A DNA stretch of 64,000 bases from Pascua guehoae (lineage: Eukaryota; Basidiomycota; Tremellomycetes; Trichosporonales; Trichosporonaceae), in the NCBI GenBank assembly GCA_001600415.1, contig BCJX01000004.1, forward strand, positions 62,001 through 126,000. The letters run 5' to 3'. The translations under genes were made by a program, and so were the position numbers. Below are positions 34,705-46,284 of the stretch, in pieces; positions within the stretch are counted from its first letter, which is position 1; the number at the start of each line of letters is the position of its first letter. Below the pieces are notes generated by a model that was given only the letters and a program-made list of their open reading frames with translations, was not told where the DNA came from and made no database searches.

Positions 34705-37065
34705 GCGTACGCACCCTCTGGACTTGTAGGATAGTCATGGACCGCGGGTCATCACCAGCGAGCAAGCCGCATCTTCGCGGAGCGAAGTGGGGCCTAGAGC
34801 CTGTGGGAAGCAGAGATGTGTGTTCGGGGCACACGGCGGTGGCGTCAGAGAACAGTCTGCACGGCTGTGTGCATGAGGGGCAGAGCGAGGACGGAGCAGT
34901 GCATTCCAGGACAGTCTACGCATCTGCACAATCTACGCATCTGCGCGGGACGTCGTCAACTGGTGGCGATGGCGATTGCCTCGCAGACTTCGCTGCAGAT
35001 GGTTCACAAAGGCACACCGTCAGAGAGCAGTATACATCAGAGCAGTGTGCGTGTGCATGTCATGCGTGACGGAGCAAAGCAGTACATTCCAGTACCCCAT
35101 GTTTGCAGTAGACGACGCCCATCGCGTAGAAGGTTCGTCGAGCCCAACTGCAGATGGACATGGTGAGGGTTGACAATTTTGCCACGAGTGGCGACTCGCC
35201 TCGGCTCCGAGCTCCGAGTGGCAAACCAAAGTACAGGTCCCACGGCTCCGCGGCCATGTCGGCGCAGTCACATGCTCCGAGCCGTCCGTGTATGTATCTG
35301 TGGAGCTGGGGAGCTTGGGAGCTGGGGAGCTGGGGAGCTGCATGGAGGTGCTCTGTATGCAGACGGACATGTTGCAGCATGAGAGTATGGGAGTGGCGGC
35401 ACTACCAGGGGGCGAGTGCCACTTTGGCACACCATTGATCGAGCATCCAGCCAGCTCAGCCATGCACTGGAGCGACGTTCAGAGGATGGCTGCGGCTGTT
35501 GTATCTGTGAGTGCTTGAGGATGTCATACATCATGCATGGCATGAACTACTAACCAGTTGTCACGGATGAGTCCCAACGCAACTTGGTTCACGCGGCGGT
35601 AGAATGGCATTGACTTCGGGCCAACCTAACAACCTCATCTTACCAGTAGCGTGTTTCCCGGCGATTCTCCCCCGTTCATGCCTGTTTCTGTGGCTCTTGT
35701 TGCTTCTGGTGTGTTCGGGTTTGCTCTCATTCTCCTTGTTTGCTCTTGTTGACCCTCGTTCGTGCTCATTCCCTCCCATTGTCTTGTTCCCTCTCACCAG
35801 TCCCTGCGGCCAAGTATACTCTTCCCCATGTTCCTCGGATTCCTTCAAAGCGTTCATTGGAGATATACCCGATTATTACCCTTGTCATATAGCTTTGGGG
35901 TTATTCTCATCATGTGTGCTTCGGTTGATCAGGCCAAGACACCCACAACAACAGCCGGTCCATGGGCCATATTGTTCCGCGACAGTGGCCGTGGACGTCT
36001 GGGCTTCTGTGCCCTTCTGCAGTGTTCGACGGTGATCGTATGCATTCCAGAGATATCGTATATCGTCCCCGCACTTGGGTTTGCACCAGGGCCAGACCCA
36101 CTTGACGCGACAAGGCAATGAAGTGGGAGTCTCCAGTGGCAGTCCCGGGGGGGTTACTAGCCGAGTCCTTGGTACGAACTCGTCCATTTAGGGTTACCCA
36201 CTGGGCACACGGACCGGAGTGCCATCATCACTCATCATCCAAGGTCGGAGGGTGGTACTGAGAGCAAGTTGATGCGTGAGTTCGGGGCCGACAGAGCCAA
36301 GACACTGAATCGTGTTGCGAAAGCCACCCAGACTCGTCCCGGCACAACACCAAACCGACAAGACTGATTTCCCCCGCGAGCACGTAACCTGCTGCAATAG
36401 ACATTACAGCGCGATATCAGATCATCTGAAACACGCATAGTAAGCAGCATGCACGCACGCGCCAGAACCCGCCACATCAGCCATGAGACCTTCGACAGTG
36501 GCATTTGGATGTGGAGCGACCACAACGTTCCGGTCCTCCCCCCATTCCGAATAGTATCCATGGGCACCGCTATCGTGATCGTCGGCGTTCCTCGAAGCAA
36601 CCATCTATGCAGCGCACGGGGTGCGCGGCGTGGTGGGCGGCCGTTACGGGGAAAGGACGAGTGGGCCACTTCGGCGTCTAGGTGTCATGGTGGGGTGGGA
36701 GAGTGGCGCTCGGCCATGGCCGAAATGGCGTGGGAGGTGCCACAAGCCAGCACGAATCACGCCACAGTGGCACCCGAGCACGTTCTGACGGGTGTTATTC
36801 TGCTCTTCGCTGCAAACGTTCTGTCCACAACGTGCACTAGGCAGCTCGGGGTGATCGACGCCGTCGCCAATGTCTGCGGGGAAATCCTGCGATCCTGCGT
36901 CTGATGTCCTCTGACGTGACCGTGCTGTCGGTCTTGGCCGGCGGCGAGGTGGCATATAACGACGGCGAGGGTGTGTTAAGGGGTCCTCACCACAGGAGCA
37001 CTAGACGCTCTCACCCAGCAGGACCACACTCGACACGCATACTCACCAATCGCTCTTGTTCCAGG
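34705..37065. other. Intergenic region, 2.4 kb
   Basis: No gene that I can support. A T/C-rich block near 35640-35840 and an open minus-strand patch near 36422-36604 have some protein-like composition but no family match or gene structure. The last bases before 37066 (ttgttccag) look like a splice acceptor, so a 5' intron is possible for the dioxygenase gene. Confidence 0.45.
35298..35342. repeat. GGAGCTGG minisatellite
   Basis: About five imperfect copies of a 9-10 bp unit (ggagctggg / gagcttggg) in intergenic DNA. Confidence 0.75.
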
Positions 37066-38624
37066 ATGCCGCCCACCGCCATCGACGAGGACGTGGCCCA
37101 GACCGTCGCCGACCTCAAGCTCCGCGCCGCCCCCGCCACACACGACTTACCACCCCCACCCCCAAAACCACCGCGCAGTGGTTTGGCGAGACGGGCCTCC
37201 CCGAGTCAGAGTACCCGTACGCCCACCTCCTGCCGACCTTCAACCCGGCGGAGAAATACGCCCCCCTCGAGCCCTTCACCCACGTCGACCCGGGATTGGC
37301 GGCCCTCTCGCACCCCGAGCCCCGGGCGTTTCTGAACGGCGCAGACGTCGACGACCTGACGCCCGAGTTTGGCTCCGAGGTGGCGGGTATCCAGCTCTCG
37401 GCGCTTGATGATACGGCACGCGCACAGGTCGCGCTGTACGTCGCGCAGCGCGGGGTGGTGGTCTTCCGCGACCAGGACTTTATCGATAAGGATCCCGAGT
37501 GGCAGGTGTGGGACTGGGGGAAGTTTTTTGGGAGGCCGCATATCCACCCGACGAGCGGGCAGGCGAAGGGGTATCCCCATCTCCATCTTGTTTAGTGAGT
37601 GCTGAGTCCGGGTTTTGAGTCGCTTGGAATCGGTGGACCGGTGGAACTGGGGACACAGTGGAACCACTGTACCCCACAACCGTGTGCCGGTGCCACTTGG
37701 ACTACTCTTTGTATCCATTGTAATAGCACCACGAAGCCGCGCTATCCATATACCCAAAAGGTATCCCAACTACTGTCGAGAGGGCATCTCGGCGGATTCG
37801 CTCCATGAACATGTCGCTGGGAACGCGGCTGAGAGCGTGTACTATTACAGTGGGACCAATGGACACAGGGGACCGAGTAACCGCTCGGCCCCACCCGCCA
37901 CTTGACCCACTCTCCCCTCCCCATCGCCACACACTAACAACAGCCGGGACAACATCAAATCCTTCAACGACGAGCGCACCAACTCCCTCTCCTCGGTCCG
38001 CTGGCACAGCGACGTAACGTACGAAAAGCAGCCGCCCGGCCTCACCGCGCTCTTCCTCTACGACTCGCCCCCCACGGGCGGGGACACGGCATTCGCAAAC
38101 CAGCGCGCGGCGTATGACCGTCTCTCGCCCAGTTTCGCCGCCTACCTCGAGACCCTGTCCGTGGTGCACTCTGCGGTCGAGCAGGCCGAGCGCTCGCGCC
38201 ACGACGCGGCCAAGGCCGGCGGCATCGTCCGCCGCGAGCCGGTCGAGAATGTCCATCCGCTCGTGCGCCGCCATCCTGTTACTGGGCACAAGGCGCTGTT
38301 TGTCAATCGCGGGTTTTGCCGGCGTATCGTCGGGCTCAAGGACGAGGAGAGCAGTGCGCTGCTCGAGTTTTTGTTTAATCATGTCGAGCGCGGGACCGAC
38401 TTTCATATTCGGGCACGGTGGAGGCCGCGGACGGTCGTGCTCTGGGACAGTGAGTTATTTTACCCTCGCTTTAATATTTTTGGCTCTTCTACCCCCCCCG
38501 TCCCGAGGCCTCGCTGATAACAGACCGCATCACGGCCCACTCGGCCCTCGTCGACTTTGCGTCGACGGGGAAGCGCCGCCACGGCGCCCGCGTCACGCCC
38601 CAGGCCGAGGTGCCGTTCATCTAG
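37066..38624 (+). CDS. TauD-family Fe(II)/2-oxoglutarate dioxygenase, apparent 5' frameshift
   Basis: Alpha-ketoglutarate-dependent dioxygenase of the taurine/sulfonate (TauD/Jlp1-like) family. Exons run 37066-37594, 37944-38449 and 38524-38624. The core is clear: PEFGSEVAGIQLSALDD, GVVVFRDQDFI, the metal-binding His-x-Asp in RWHSDVTYE, FANQRAAYDRLS, the distal His in NRITAHSALVDF and the cofactor-binding Arg in RRHGARVTPQAE. The ATG at 37066 opens a plausible N-terminus (IDEDVAQTVADLKLRAAPATHD) in a frame one base off from the rest. The switch must occur near 37150-37170, inside the C-runs of 'ccacccccacccccaaaacc', where one missing C would restore the frame. No GT-AG intron explains it. 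It is either a sequence error in a homopolymer or a real lesion. Confidence 0.8.
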
Positions 38625-39200
38625 TCGCGTCCACAAGTGCCAGTAGTCCGGGTTGTGCTTTCCTTTGTGTGTGGGAGAGTTGCATTGTTAAAGGAATTCA
38701 TTTGGTAGTACCGGGTTGTCAATGCAAAGTTGTCTGGTCTGGTCTCTTCTGGGGCGTCTGGTAACGTCGTATTTGGGAGGTTGTGCTTGGTAGCATCTCA
38801 AGGAAGATGTCAAAGCAGCGAACGAGATGAGTTTGGGCGTGGCGAGGTCTTGTTCACGGGCCTGTCCTTGGTCAACAAACTCAAGGCCATGATTTGCAAT
38901 TTGAGAGAGACACGTTCTCTTACGGTCTCGTGGCTATTGCTGTCGCCCCAGCTTGGCAACGGGTCACCCTGGCCCGCATCACTTGGGTCCATTCGTGCTA
39001 TGTATCCACGGCAGTTCCAACTGTACAGATCCCTCCTAAAGTCTTCTCATAAAGGCCGTCTTCTATACTGGACGGGCCGATTTTCAGTCAACTACTTTAC
39101 AAAACTTTGGCTGAAGCATGGTCCATACTACAAGCTAAGTTGTTCAATAACATATAAAACCACCAATTAAATCCGCATCACATCTCCGAGTGTTGTGGTA
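38625..39200. other. Intergenic region
   Basis: 3' flank of the dioxygenase gene, T-rich at first and AT-richer toward 39170. No gene is seen. It leads into the MITE cluster. Confidence 0.5.
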
Positions 39201-39458
39201 CAGGTGCGGCCGGAAAGTATTGAGACTGCCACCTTGAGCTCGGTCGCACGGTTGAGTATGGACACTCTCCACATCAATGTGATGGTGCCAGTATGAAGCT
39301 GTGCACCAGGGTGACTCTGACCATATTGTAATGTCCACCATGCACATCAACAACTACAGCCTCGAGACAAGGTGGGAGGTGGCATTTCCTGTACCCAGAC
39401 CCTGCATGTGTGCGACCCAGCTCAATGTGGCAGTCTCAATATTTTCCAGTCACACCTG
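39201..39458. mobile_element. Tc1/mariner-like MITE, copy B (258 bp)
   Basis: The best-preserved copy. It is bounded by TA on both sides and by inverted repeats of about 47 bp. Left end CAGGTGCGGCCGGAAAGTAT and right end (reversed) CAGGTGTGACTGGAAAATAT both continue into TTGAGACTGCCAC. Both ends keep a GAGCT..GGTCGCAC block. There is no coding capacity, as expected for a non-autonomous element. The CAGGTG start with TA duplication matches Tc1/mariner-type ends (family knowledge). Confidence 0.85.
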
Positions 39459-39752
39459 TAACAGACTGAAGACTTGAGCAGGCCATTTGTTGATATTTAC
39501 ATCTCTTCAGTCAAATGCTCACCGTGGCACTTGGCTGCCCGGGAAGTAAGAACCCTTCTTGTAATGCATGTACGATTCTGTCTTTCAAGCATTCCATTCG
39601 CCATGTAGTCCAGAGCTATCATCATCTTAAGATTGATACGTCTTCATAGAAGTTGTTGAAAACTTGGGTCGGAATTAGGCTGCTATGGAGGAAAAACGAC
39701 ATTTGGAATGCGAAACGGCTTGGTTTAAACAGTACCACAGCAATCGAGTTTA

Positions 39753-39957
39753 CAGGTGTGCGAAAAGCAATGAGACTGCCACATTAAGCTTGGGTACGCG
39801 CACGGCGCGTATACAGGGCGGCGCGTAGGACATGTGCGATACAACAAGCACGAAACATCAGTGTGCCCACTTGCGGTGCCATTGCATTGGCCTAGAGAGT
39901 GCCCACGCTCAACTTACACTTGACCGAGCTCAAAGTCTCAAGACTCGGACGCACCTG
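39753..39957. mobile_element. Tc1/mariner-like MITE, copy C (205 bp)
   Basis: TA-flanked element 294 bp from copy B. Left end CAGGTGTGCGAAAAGCAATG leads into the shared TGAGACTGCCACATTAAGCT. The right end, reversed, starts CAGGTGCGTCCGAGTCTTGA and keeps GAGCTCGGTC. Internal text (AACATCAGTGTG, GCCATTG) is shared with copy A at 13835, which supports a single family. Confidence 0.82.
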
Positions 39958-40290
39958 TAAACCGTCTCGAGACATCACCACCCTATATCCAGGCCCGTCG
40001 AATCCCTCACATACTCGCGCGCGAGCTTGGGCACCAAATCCTCTCCATTTATGACTCTAGGTAATCTACTGTATAAACAATCTACAAACAAATCTAAGTT
40101 GGCGTGGTGCCGTACAGTGTTCGATGAGAAGAGAAGATGCCCACCTGTGGCCCTATGCGACTCGTGAAGGAACTGGTGAAGGAACTGGGCCTCGACATGC
40201 GGGGCCGCGTGGTGCTCGCGGTCGTTGATGCAGGGTATGCCCAACCCCCCCGCCTTCCTGCCCAAGGGCAGGGCAGGTCCGTCAGAGCGT

Positions 40291-41761
40291 CTACCATCCC
40301 ATCCTTGTGCCCACACCCGTCGCGCCGCCGCCCTGCGCATCGTGCAGCTTGTGCCGCTTGGCCTTTGCCTTTTCGAGCTGCGCGGACGCGAGGGCGACTT
40401 CACGCGCGGCCTCGCGGTCGTCCTCACCTGACACGGACGCCTCGACGGCGTGCGCCTGCGCGAGAGCGAGGGCGGCCTCGGCGGCCGCCAGGCGCTTGTT
40501 GTTCAGGTTGTTGTAGTAGGACAGCGAAATGTTCCAGCCTGTGCGTTAGAGGGTGCCTGGGAGTCACGAGGTAGCATGGGAGCGTGAGATTGGAGAATGG
40601 TGGTGATGTCGCATGTTTGGAGTGTGGGGCGCCGTGGCGGGGGGACTAGCAGCCCACGCCTCGCCCACGGCTTGTGTTTTCCGTTGACCACGCATGGCCT
40701 CTCCGGTGCACGCCCAGTGGCACCCCCGCAGATTCCACCCGACTGCCGCCCACTTGCCCCCGACTCCGAGCCCCAGTACCGAGCCATAGCACTCACCCAA
40801 GCCGACGGCCTGCTGGAACGCGAGCCGGTGGTGGAGCGGGACAAGCGTAAAGTTGAGAATCTGCGAGGGGGCAAACACCATGATACTCCTTGCGTACGCC
40901 GATGGGAACGCGTGGATGACCTTGGTCTTGACCTGCTCGGGCGTCTTGCCCTCGAGGACACCGTTGGCGGCCCAGAAGATGCTGACAATGGTCGGACCCC
41001 AGAGAAACTGGTCGAGCACGAGGCGGGCGCTGAGGGCTGCAATGTTAGCAGGTGGGGGCGAGCGGTGTGTGTGGGGTGGGGTTGGCGGTGGAAGTGCGGT
41101 CCATCCCGGTTATCTGCAACCCCACGAGGTACCAGTGCGCACGGATATCCGGCCACGCATGCAGCCAACTCACTCTTGAGCCTTGACGGATAGCGAACCT
41201 TCTCCAGCATGGTGAGCCATGTGTGCGCCAGCGGGCCAAAGATGATACCGCCATCTGGACGGTCAGCGTACGGAAGACGGCATGTGGCCAGTGGCGTGCC
41301 TAGTGGTCGAGTGGCGGATGGATGGCATTTAAGATTGGGGTGGCAAACAAATCAACCGAAACACAAATATACGCACAGACCATGAGTCGGGCAGCACGGA
41401 TCGGCTATCTGTTAGCAATCGTCTCTGTGTGCCAGCACGTCACATTCGCACTCTCCGTCTCTCGGCCGATAGCTAGCGGGTGTAGCTCGCGGTCGTACTG
41501 CTGCCTCGGCGTACTCACGTCCCATGGCCTGACGACATCGTCGTCGCAGTCGCAGTCGAGGCAGTTGACTTCGTCGTCTGGTGGCTCTGGAGCGCCGATG
41601 CGCCTCCCCTCGAGGCCAAACTGGGCCACACTGTCGCCGACTCCAAAGAGGAACCCGCTCGTCAACATCTTGGTCCGTATGGGCCGCACTTCCAATTGCC
41701 GCAAGTATGCCGCCCAGATGCGCGAGAAGGCGCCCAGGCGGGCAGTCGCGGTGGTGGCCAT
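40291..41761 (-). CDS. Mpv17/PMP22-family organelle membrane protein with C-terminal coiled coil
   Basis: Small integral membrane protein of the Mpv17/PMP22/Sym1 family (peroxisome or mitochondrial inner membrane), 279 residues. Five exons: 41761-41519, 41404-41377 (28 nt), 41254-41174, 41036-40797, 40538-40291. Family marks are YLRQLEVRPIRTKMLTSGFL and GVGDSVAQ. The 28-nt exon then restores RAARLMVYGGIIFGPLAHTW, followed by LDQFLWGPTIVSIFWAANGVLEG and, on either side of intron 4, LAFQQAVGLGWNISLSYYNN. An acidic insert (DDEVNCLDCDCDDD) lies in exon 1. The last 75 residues form an Ala/Glu/Lys-rich helix not typical of the family core. The role is likely a channel or lipid/metabolite function, poorly known even in model fungi. 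Confidence 0.88.
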
Positions 41762-43616
41762 GGCGATGGACAGGAACGGGTACTGGCGGGCCGAGGGGCT
41801 TGCAGTTGGAGACGAGACGAGCGCACCGCTCCCAACAACGCCGAGCAGACCGTGTGAAGAGGAACCTAGAAGTCAAGTAATTGAGTGACGCGGGGCACGG
41901 GTTGGACAACACAGTCGGGTAGCATAAGTATGATGAGGACAGAGATAGCCATTCGTCTTGGCCGCCCGCGACATTTGTATCATTGCGAAATATTTGTATT
42001 TGGAACGCTCGCCGGGCGCGTATGGGGTGGCCTGGCTGGTCCGAAATCCGATGAAACCCTAGCGATAAGGGGCCCGAGCGGCGGAGTATCCCCCCTCCAT
42101 GGCCTCGGGGTACCGCGGGGTCACGGAGAATCGTCCGCTCGGCTATGCTCGCGTGGGTTGGCGTTTCAAGCGTCTTAGACAGAGTTGTGCACAACTAGCA
42201 GCTGGGAGCCAGCCCACTCGGCCACATGTCCACTTTATGGGCGTATGCCAGCGGCGCAAGGCAGGGTCAAAGAGGATGGCCAAGATGGCGACAGGTAGTG
42301 TCCAAATGTCCAGCCAACCAAGACGCGTCAACCGGCTGAAATTATACATGCCGCTTCGCCACCTCCGTCACTTGCCTGGCATGCCCCTAAAGCGCCACAA
42401 TGCCACGAATCCCATAATGCCGCGGCGTGAAAGGAAGGAGGGTGAGCATGGATAGACCCCCATGTCAGGCTCACCTGAGCGCTGGCATTTTGGTCCCGGG
42501 TGGCGCGCGAACCAGCACTGGCGGCTGTGCAGAGGGTGGGAGGTGCAGTGCAGCGCCACCGCACAGGGCGGCCTGGCCTTTCCAAAATGGGCGCAGAGCC
42601 GCCAGGCGCTGCAGGCGCGCCAGGGCAAGTGGCGACCAGCTCACCAGGCGGGCCGCAGCGGTGCAGCAGTGCAACCTGGCATGTGCCTCCAGGCCAGGCA
42701 GCAGGCAGGCAGCTGCAGGCAGGGCGACCCGACCCGCAAGATGCGACCTTTTTGGTGCGGTTTGATCCCCTGGCGGCTCGTAGCCTCGCGCGCCTGACGA
42801 CTTGGGTCCTTGGGTCGTTGGGTTCCTTCCTACCTGGCCTGGCCTGGCTACACCTGGCACCTTGCACCTGGCCTCCCTGCTGGCTGTGCTTGCTGGCTGG
42901 CTGGCTGGCTGTGCTGGCTGGCTGGCTGTGCTGTCACAGTCTGGCCTGGTGGCCGGGTGGGTGGCCTCGCCGCTCCTCTCCACCATTACCACAACTTCGA
43001 CCATCAACGCACTCTCCCTCATCATCCTCGTCCTTGTTCCCTCTTTCATCCTCGCCACCCCTCCGAGCAGGCCTCCACCCTCTAGAGCTATACCAGCAAC
43101 CCTCCTCGTCACCACCTAATCGTGAGTCGACACGCTCTCGTCGCCATCGAGATCCCCCCCCTCACCACCTGGCCGCGAGAAGCATGTGCTGACCACGTAC
43201 CGCGTTCCCGCTCCCTTCCCTCGCTGCGCCCTCGCCCGTCTTGTCTTGCTCGTCATCGATCGTCTCTCTTCCCCCATCACACTCGCTCTACACACCTTCC
43301 CCACGTCGCTTCTCACCCTTGGCAACCATCCGCAATCGCCTGTTCCCACCATCCACGCGCTGTCAATCATGCCCCGCTCGCCCCCGATGCTGCTCCACTC
43401 GCGCCACCCACTCGCCACACGCAATCGCGAATGCTTGTCATCTCATTCCGCGCTCACCCGCGTTCTCGCTTACTATTCGCATCGACTGCCGTATCACACG
43501 CACTGACGACTGCGCACCATGTGCTTCTCCTCGCACCTCTTGTCATGCGTCTTGTCTTGCTTCTCTTATTTTGTCTCGCGGCTGGCCCCACTTTCAGCCC
43601 TCGAACACTTGCGATC
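41762..43616. other. Divergent intergenic region, 1.9 kb
   Basis: The region lies between the starts of the Mpv17-like gene (-) and YPT1 (+). No gene is seen. From about 42960 to 43616 the plus strand is strongly C/T-rich and is probably the YPT1 promoter and 5' leader. It contains short upstream ATGs, one of which (near 43543) is in frame with YPT1 but would add an unlikely leader. Confidence 0.5.
42884..42936. repeat. CTGG tetranucleotide repeat
   Basis: Imperfect (GGCT)n runs broken by TGTGCT, upstream of YPT1. Confidence 0.75.
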
Positions 43617-46284
43617 ATGGCCGCTACAGCCGAGTACGACTATCTCTTCAAGGTGAGCGCCGTCTCCACGTCATCTACCACACGAACAACCTGCGGCAAT
43701 ACTGTCGAAAGGCGTCAAGCAGGCGTCGAGCAGTCGGTTGTGCAGCCAACCGGCCACATCGACGACGACGCGTTGCGCCCCATTTCGGCTTGGCTTGTTC
43801 ACATTCCCTGGGCGTCATGGCCTGCCTTATCATGCCTTCCTCCATTGCATCACTAACAACCTCTAGCTCCTCCTCATCGGTGACTCTGGTGTCGGCAAGT
43901 CGTGTCTGCTCCTCCGGTTCGCGGACGACACCTACACCGAGAGCTACATCTCCACCATTGGCGTACGTGTCAACTACCAAGTCCTGCGCAGCCAAACGCT
44001 CGCCCGGCTGTGTCGGACTTGGCCCGACGCCAAGACCGCTACTAACAGCCAGGTCGACTTTAAGATCCGTACGATTGACCTCGAGGGCAAGACTGTCAAG
44101 CTCCAAATCGTGCGTAGGTTCTCGCCACCACGCACTCAGCGAAATATAAGCTGACCCCGCACCTCTTGTCTCGACATCCCCTTTCCGATCTCTCTTCCGA
44201 CTCTCAATCCCCCCAACTCCCGGTCTCAACCTCTCCCTCTCAACCCTGTTTCCCCGCGTTTCCCCCTGCGTGTTAATCCCCCTTCGCCCCCCTTCTCGCC
44301 TCCTTTTTCGCCTTTCACCCTCCCCACGGGACTGACTGACCTTGCGCGTCGTTGTTGCGTTTGCTTGTGTCCGTTCGGATCCTTCGATTTGTGCCGGCTC
44401 GCCTGTGACGACCTGCGTCCGTGACCGTCAACCTGCTTCCCTTGGCTTTGATTGTGTTCGACTGCTGTGTTCGTCCTGGCGTATCCCCCCCGGCGTCCCT
44501 TCGTCTGATTTCGACTGGTTTCGGTTTTGCTGCACATGCCGACTCGGCTTCCCTCGACCCCGTTTCTCGGTGGTTCGTTTGGTGTTGTGTTGTCCGTCGT
44601 CTCGCCCTGTTGCGTGCTTTTGGGTCGTCTTATCCCCCATTCGACTGTCAACCGCACTTTGCGCGTTTCCGTCAACCTGCGGCTCTCGTCTCTTGCGCGT
44701 CGCCTCCCGGTTTACGTCAACTCGCTGCAAATGACCGTCGTGGCCTCTCAACTTACCTGCTGGGCATTCGACTCCGATCCTTTACGACCGCCTCACAATC
44801 GTCAACCTCCACACTTATGGGCGCACACTTCACCGCACACTTCACTTCCTGGCACTGGCGCACATTCTGACCACTCTTGGTTTATGGCTGCTTTTTGTCT
44901 GGGTCGTCATCGTGTTGGACTGGCTTCGGCTTCATCGACTACTCATCGCCCTGGTTTCGTTGCTCAATTGTGCACTTCGCGCTCGTCGTCAATCTTTCCC
45001 ATTCTTGTCGATTTCGTCAACTCCCGTTGCGTTTTCCTCGTCGCCTCCTTTTCAACCTGTTGTTTCCGTTCGTCTGCGGCTTCCACCAACCTGTTGTTTC
45101 TCAACTTTTCCCTCTTTGGTTTCACCAACCTGTTGCTTTTCCTCATCGGTCCCATCAACATGTTTGCGTTTCCACCTACCTCCGGTGTCATCAACCTGTT
45201 GCCTACCCACCATCCCGGTATAATCAACTTGTTGCGTATCCTCCTCCCCTCCTCGGTCCCTTCAAATTGTTGCGTATCCTCGCTCGGTTCCTTCAACTTT
45301 GTTGCGTACCCTCGCTCTCGGTTCCCCCTTCAACCTGTTTTTTTCGTTTCCACCTCGGTCTCAATCAACCTGTTGTTTCCCGCCCACTTGAACATTGTCA
45401 AAACCGTTAATCGTTAATCGCCTCGGTCTCGGTCGCTGTTGCTCGTCAACTTGTCATTGTTCAACCTCCCTTTCTATTATTTCCTTCCTTTCCCCGTCAA
45501 CTTGTCGCCGGTCAATTCCGTCCTTGGTCAAATTCGCAAATGCGTCTTCGTCTGGGTACGACTTCGTCTGGCTCACTCGTTGCACAAAAAAAAACTGGCG
45601 TGTACGGTTCGTCCGACGCTGCATCAACCTCCCTCGTCCGCCTATGAATCCGGCGTGTGATGTTGGTATATTCGTACGCACAATATTTCTCTTCTCCCCC
45701 CTTTAAAAAAACCCGACATAATGGGTTCCATGTTCCCCTTCCCTCCACTTCACTATTCCTATTCCGCCCGCCGCCCTGCCCCCTATCCATTGTGCTACGC
45801 GAACAGTGGGACACCGCCGGCCAGGAGCGCTTCCGCACCATCACGTCGTCGTACTACCGCGGTAAGTGTTGAAGCGCAATCAACCTTTTTGTCTGACATT
45901 ATCCCAGGAGCGCACGGCATCATTGTCGTCTACGACGTGACGGACCAAGACACGTTTTCCAACGTCAAGCAGTGGCTGCAGGAGATTGACCGCTATGCGG
46001 TCGACGGTGTCAACAAGCTGCTCGTTGGCAACAAGTCGGACCTGGCGACCAAGAAGGTTGTCGACTATGCGCAGGCCAAGGCGTTTGCCGACGAGCTCGG
46101 CATTCCCTTCCTCGAGACGTCTGCAAAGAATGCGACCAACGTCGAGCAGGCGTTCCTGACCATGTCCAAGCAGATCAAGGACCGCATGGGCTCCAACTCG
46201 ATGGCGTCTGGACCGGGTGGCAAGTCTACGATCAAGGGTCTTGGCCAGAACGTCGAGCAGAAGGCCCAGGGCGGCTGCTGCTAA
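43617..46284 (+). CDS. YPT1: Rab1-type small GTPase Ypt1
   Basis: GTPase that controls ER-to-Golgi vesicle traffic and early autophagy. Five exons: 43617-43652, 43867-43962, 44053-44109, 45807-45861, 45908-46284, giving 206 residues, the same length as yeast Ypt1. Motifs are complete: P-loop GDSGVGKS at 17-24, effector loop [50 protein letters not shown] and the C-terminal Cys-Cys for double geranylgeranylation. Joining exon 3 (LQI) to exon 4 (WDTAG) leaves no gap against the family, so intron 3 is truly 1,697 nt. That is many times longer than other introns here. ATG 43617 has the context gatcATGGCC. Confidence 0.96.
44110..45806 (+). other. Giant pyrimidine-rich intron 3 of YPT1
   Basis: A 1,697-nt intron with donor GTGCGT and acceptor AACAG. 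Its sense strand is T/C-rich almost throughout. From about 44427 to 45520 the near-palindrome CAACCTGTTG and close variants recur roughly every 25-45 nt. Exact copies are at about 45053, 45087, 45126, 45193 and 45367, with many variants such as TCAACTTGTTG and TCAACCTGC. The composition leaves long open frames on both strands, but none looks like a protein. Confidence 0.85.

Noticed and set aside
36422..36604. Minus-strand 60-residue patch (HPNATVEGLMADVAGSG)
   Set aside because: It looks slightly protein-like and may be a gene relic, but there is no family match, no clear start and no neighbouring exons.
44527..45417. 296-residue frame inside YPT1 intron 3
   Set aside because: It begins on a non-ATG codon and is Leu/Ser/Phe/Pro/Cys rich because the DNA is T/C rich. 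It shows repeat-driven text and no family.
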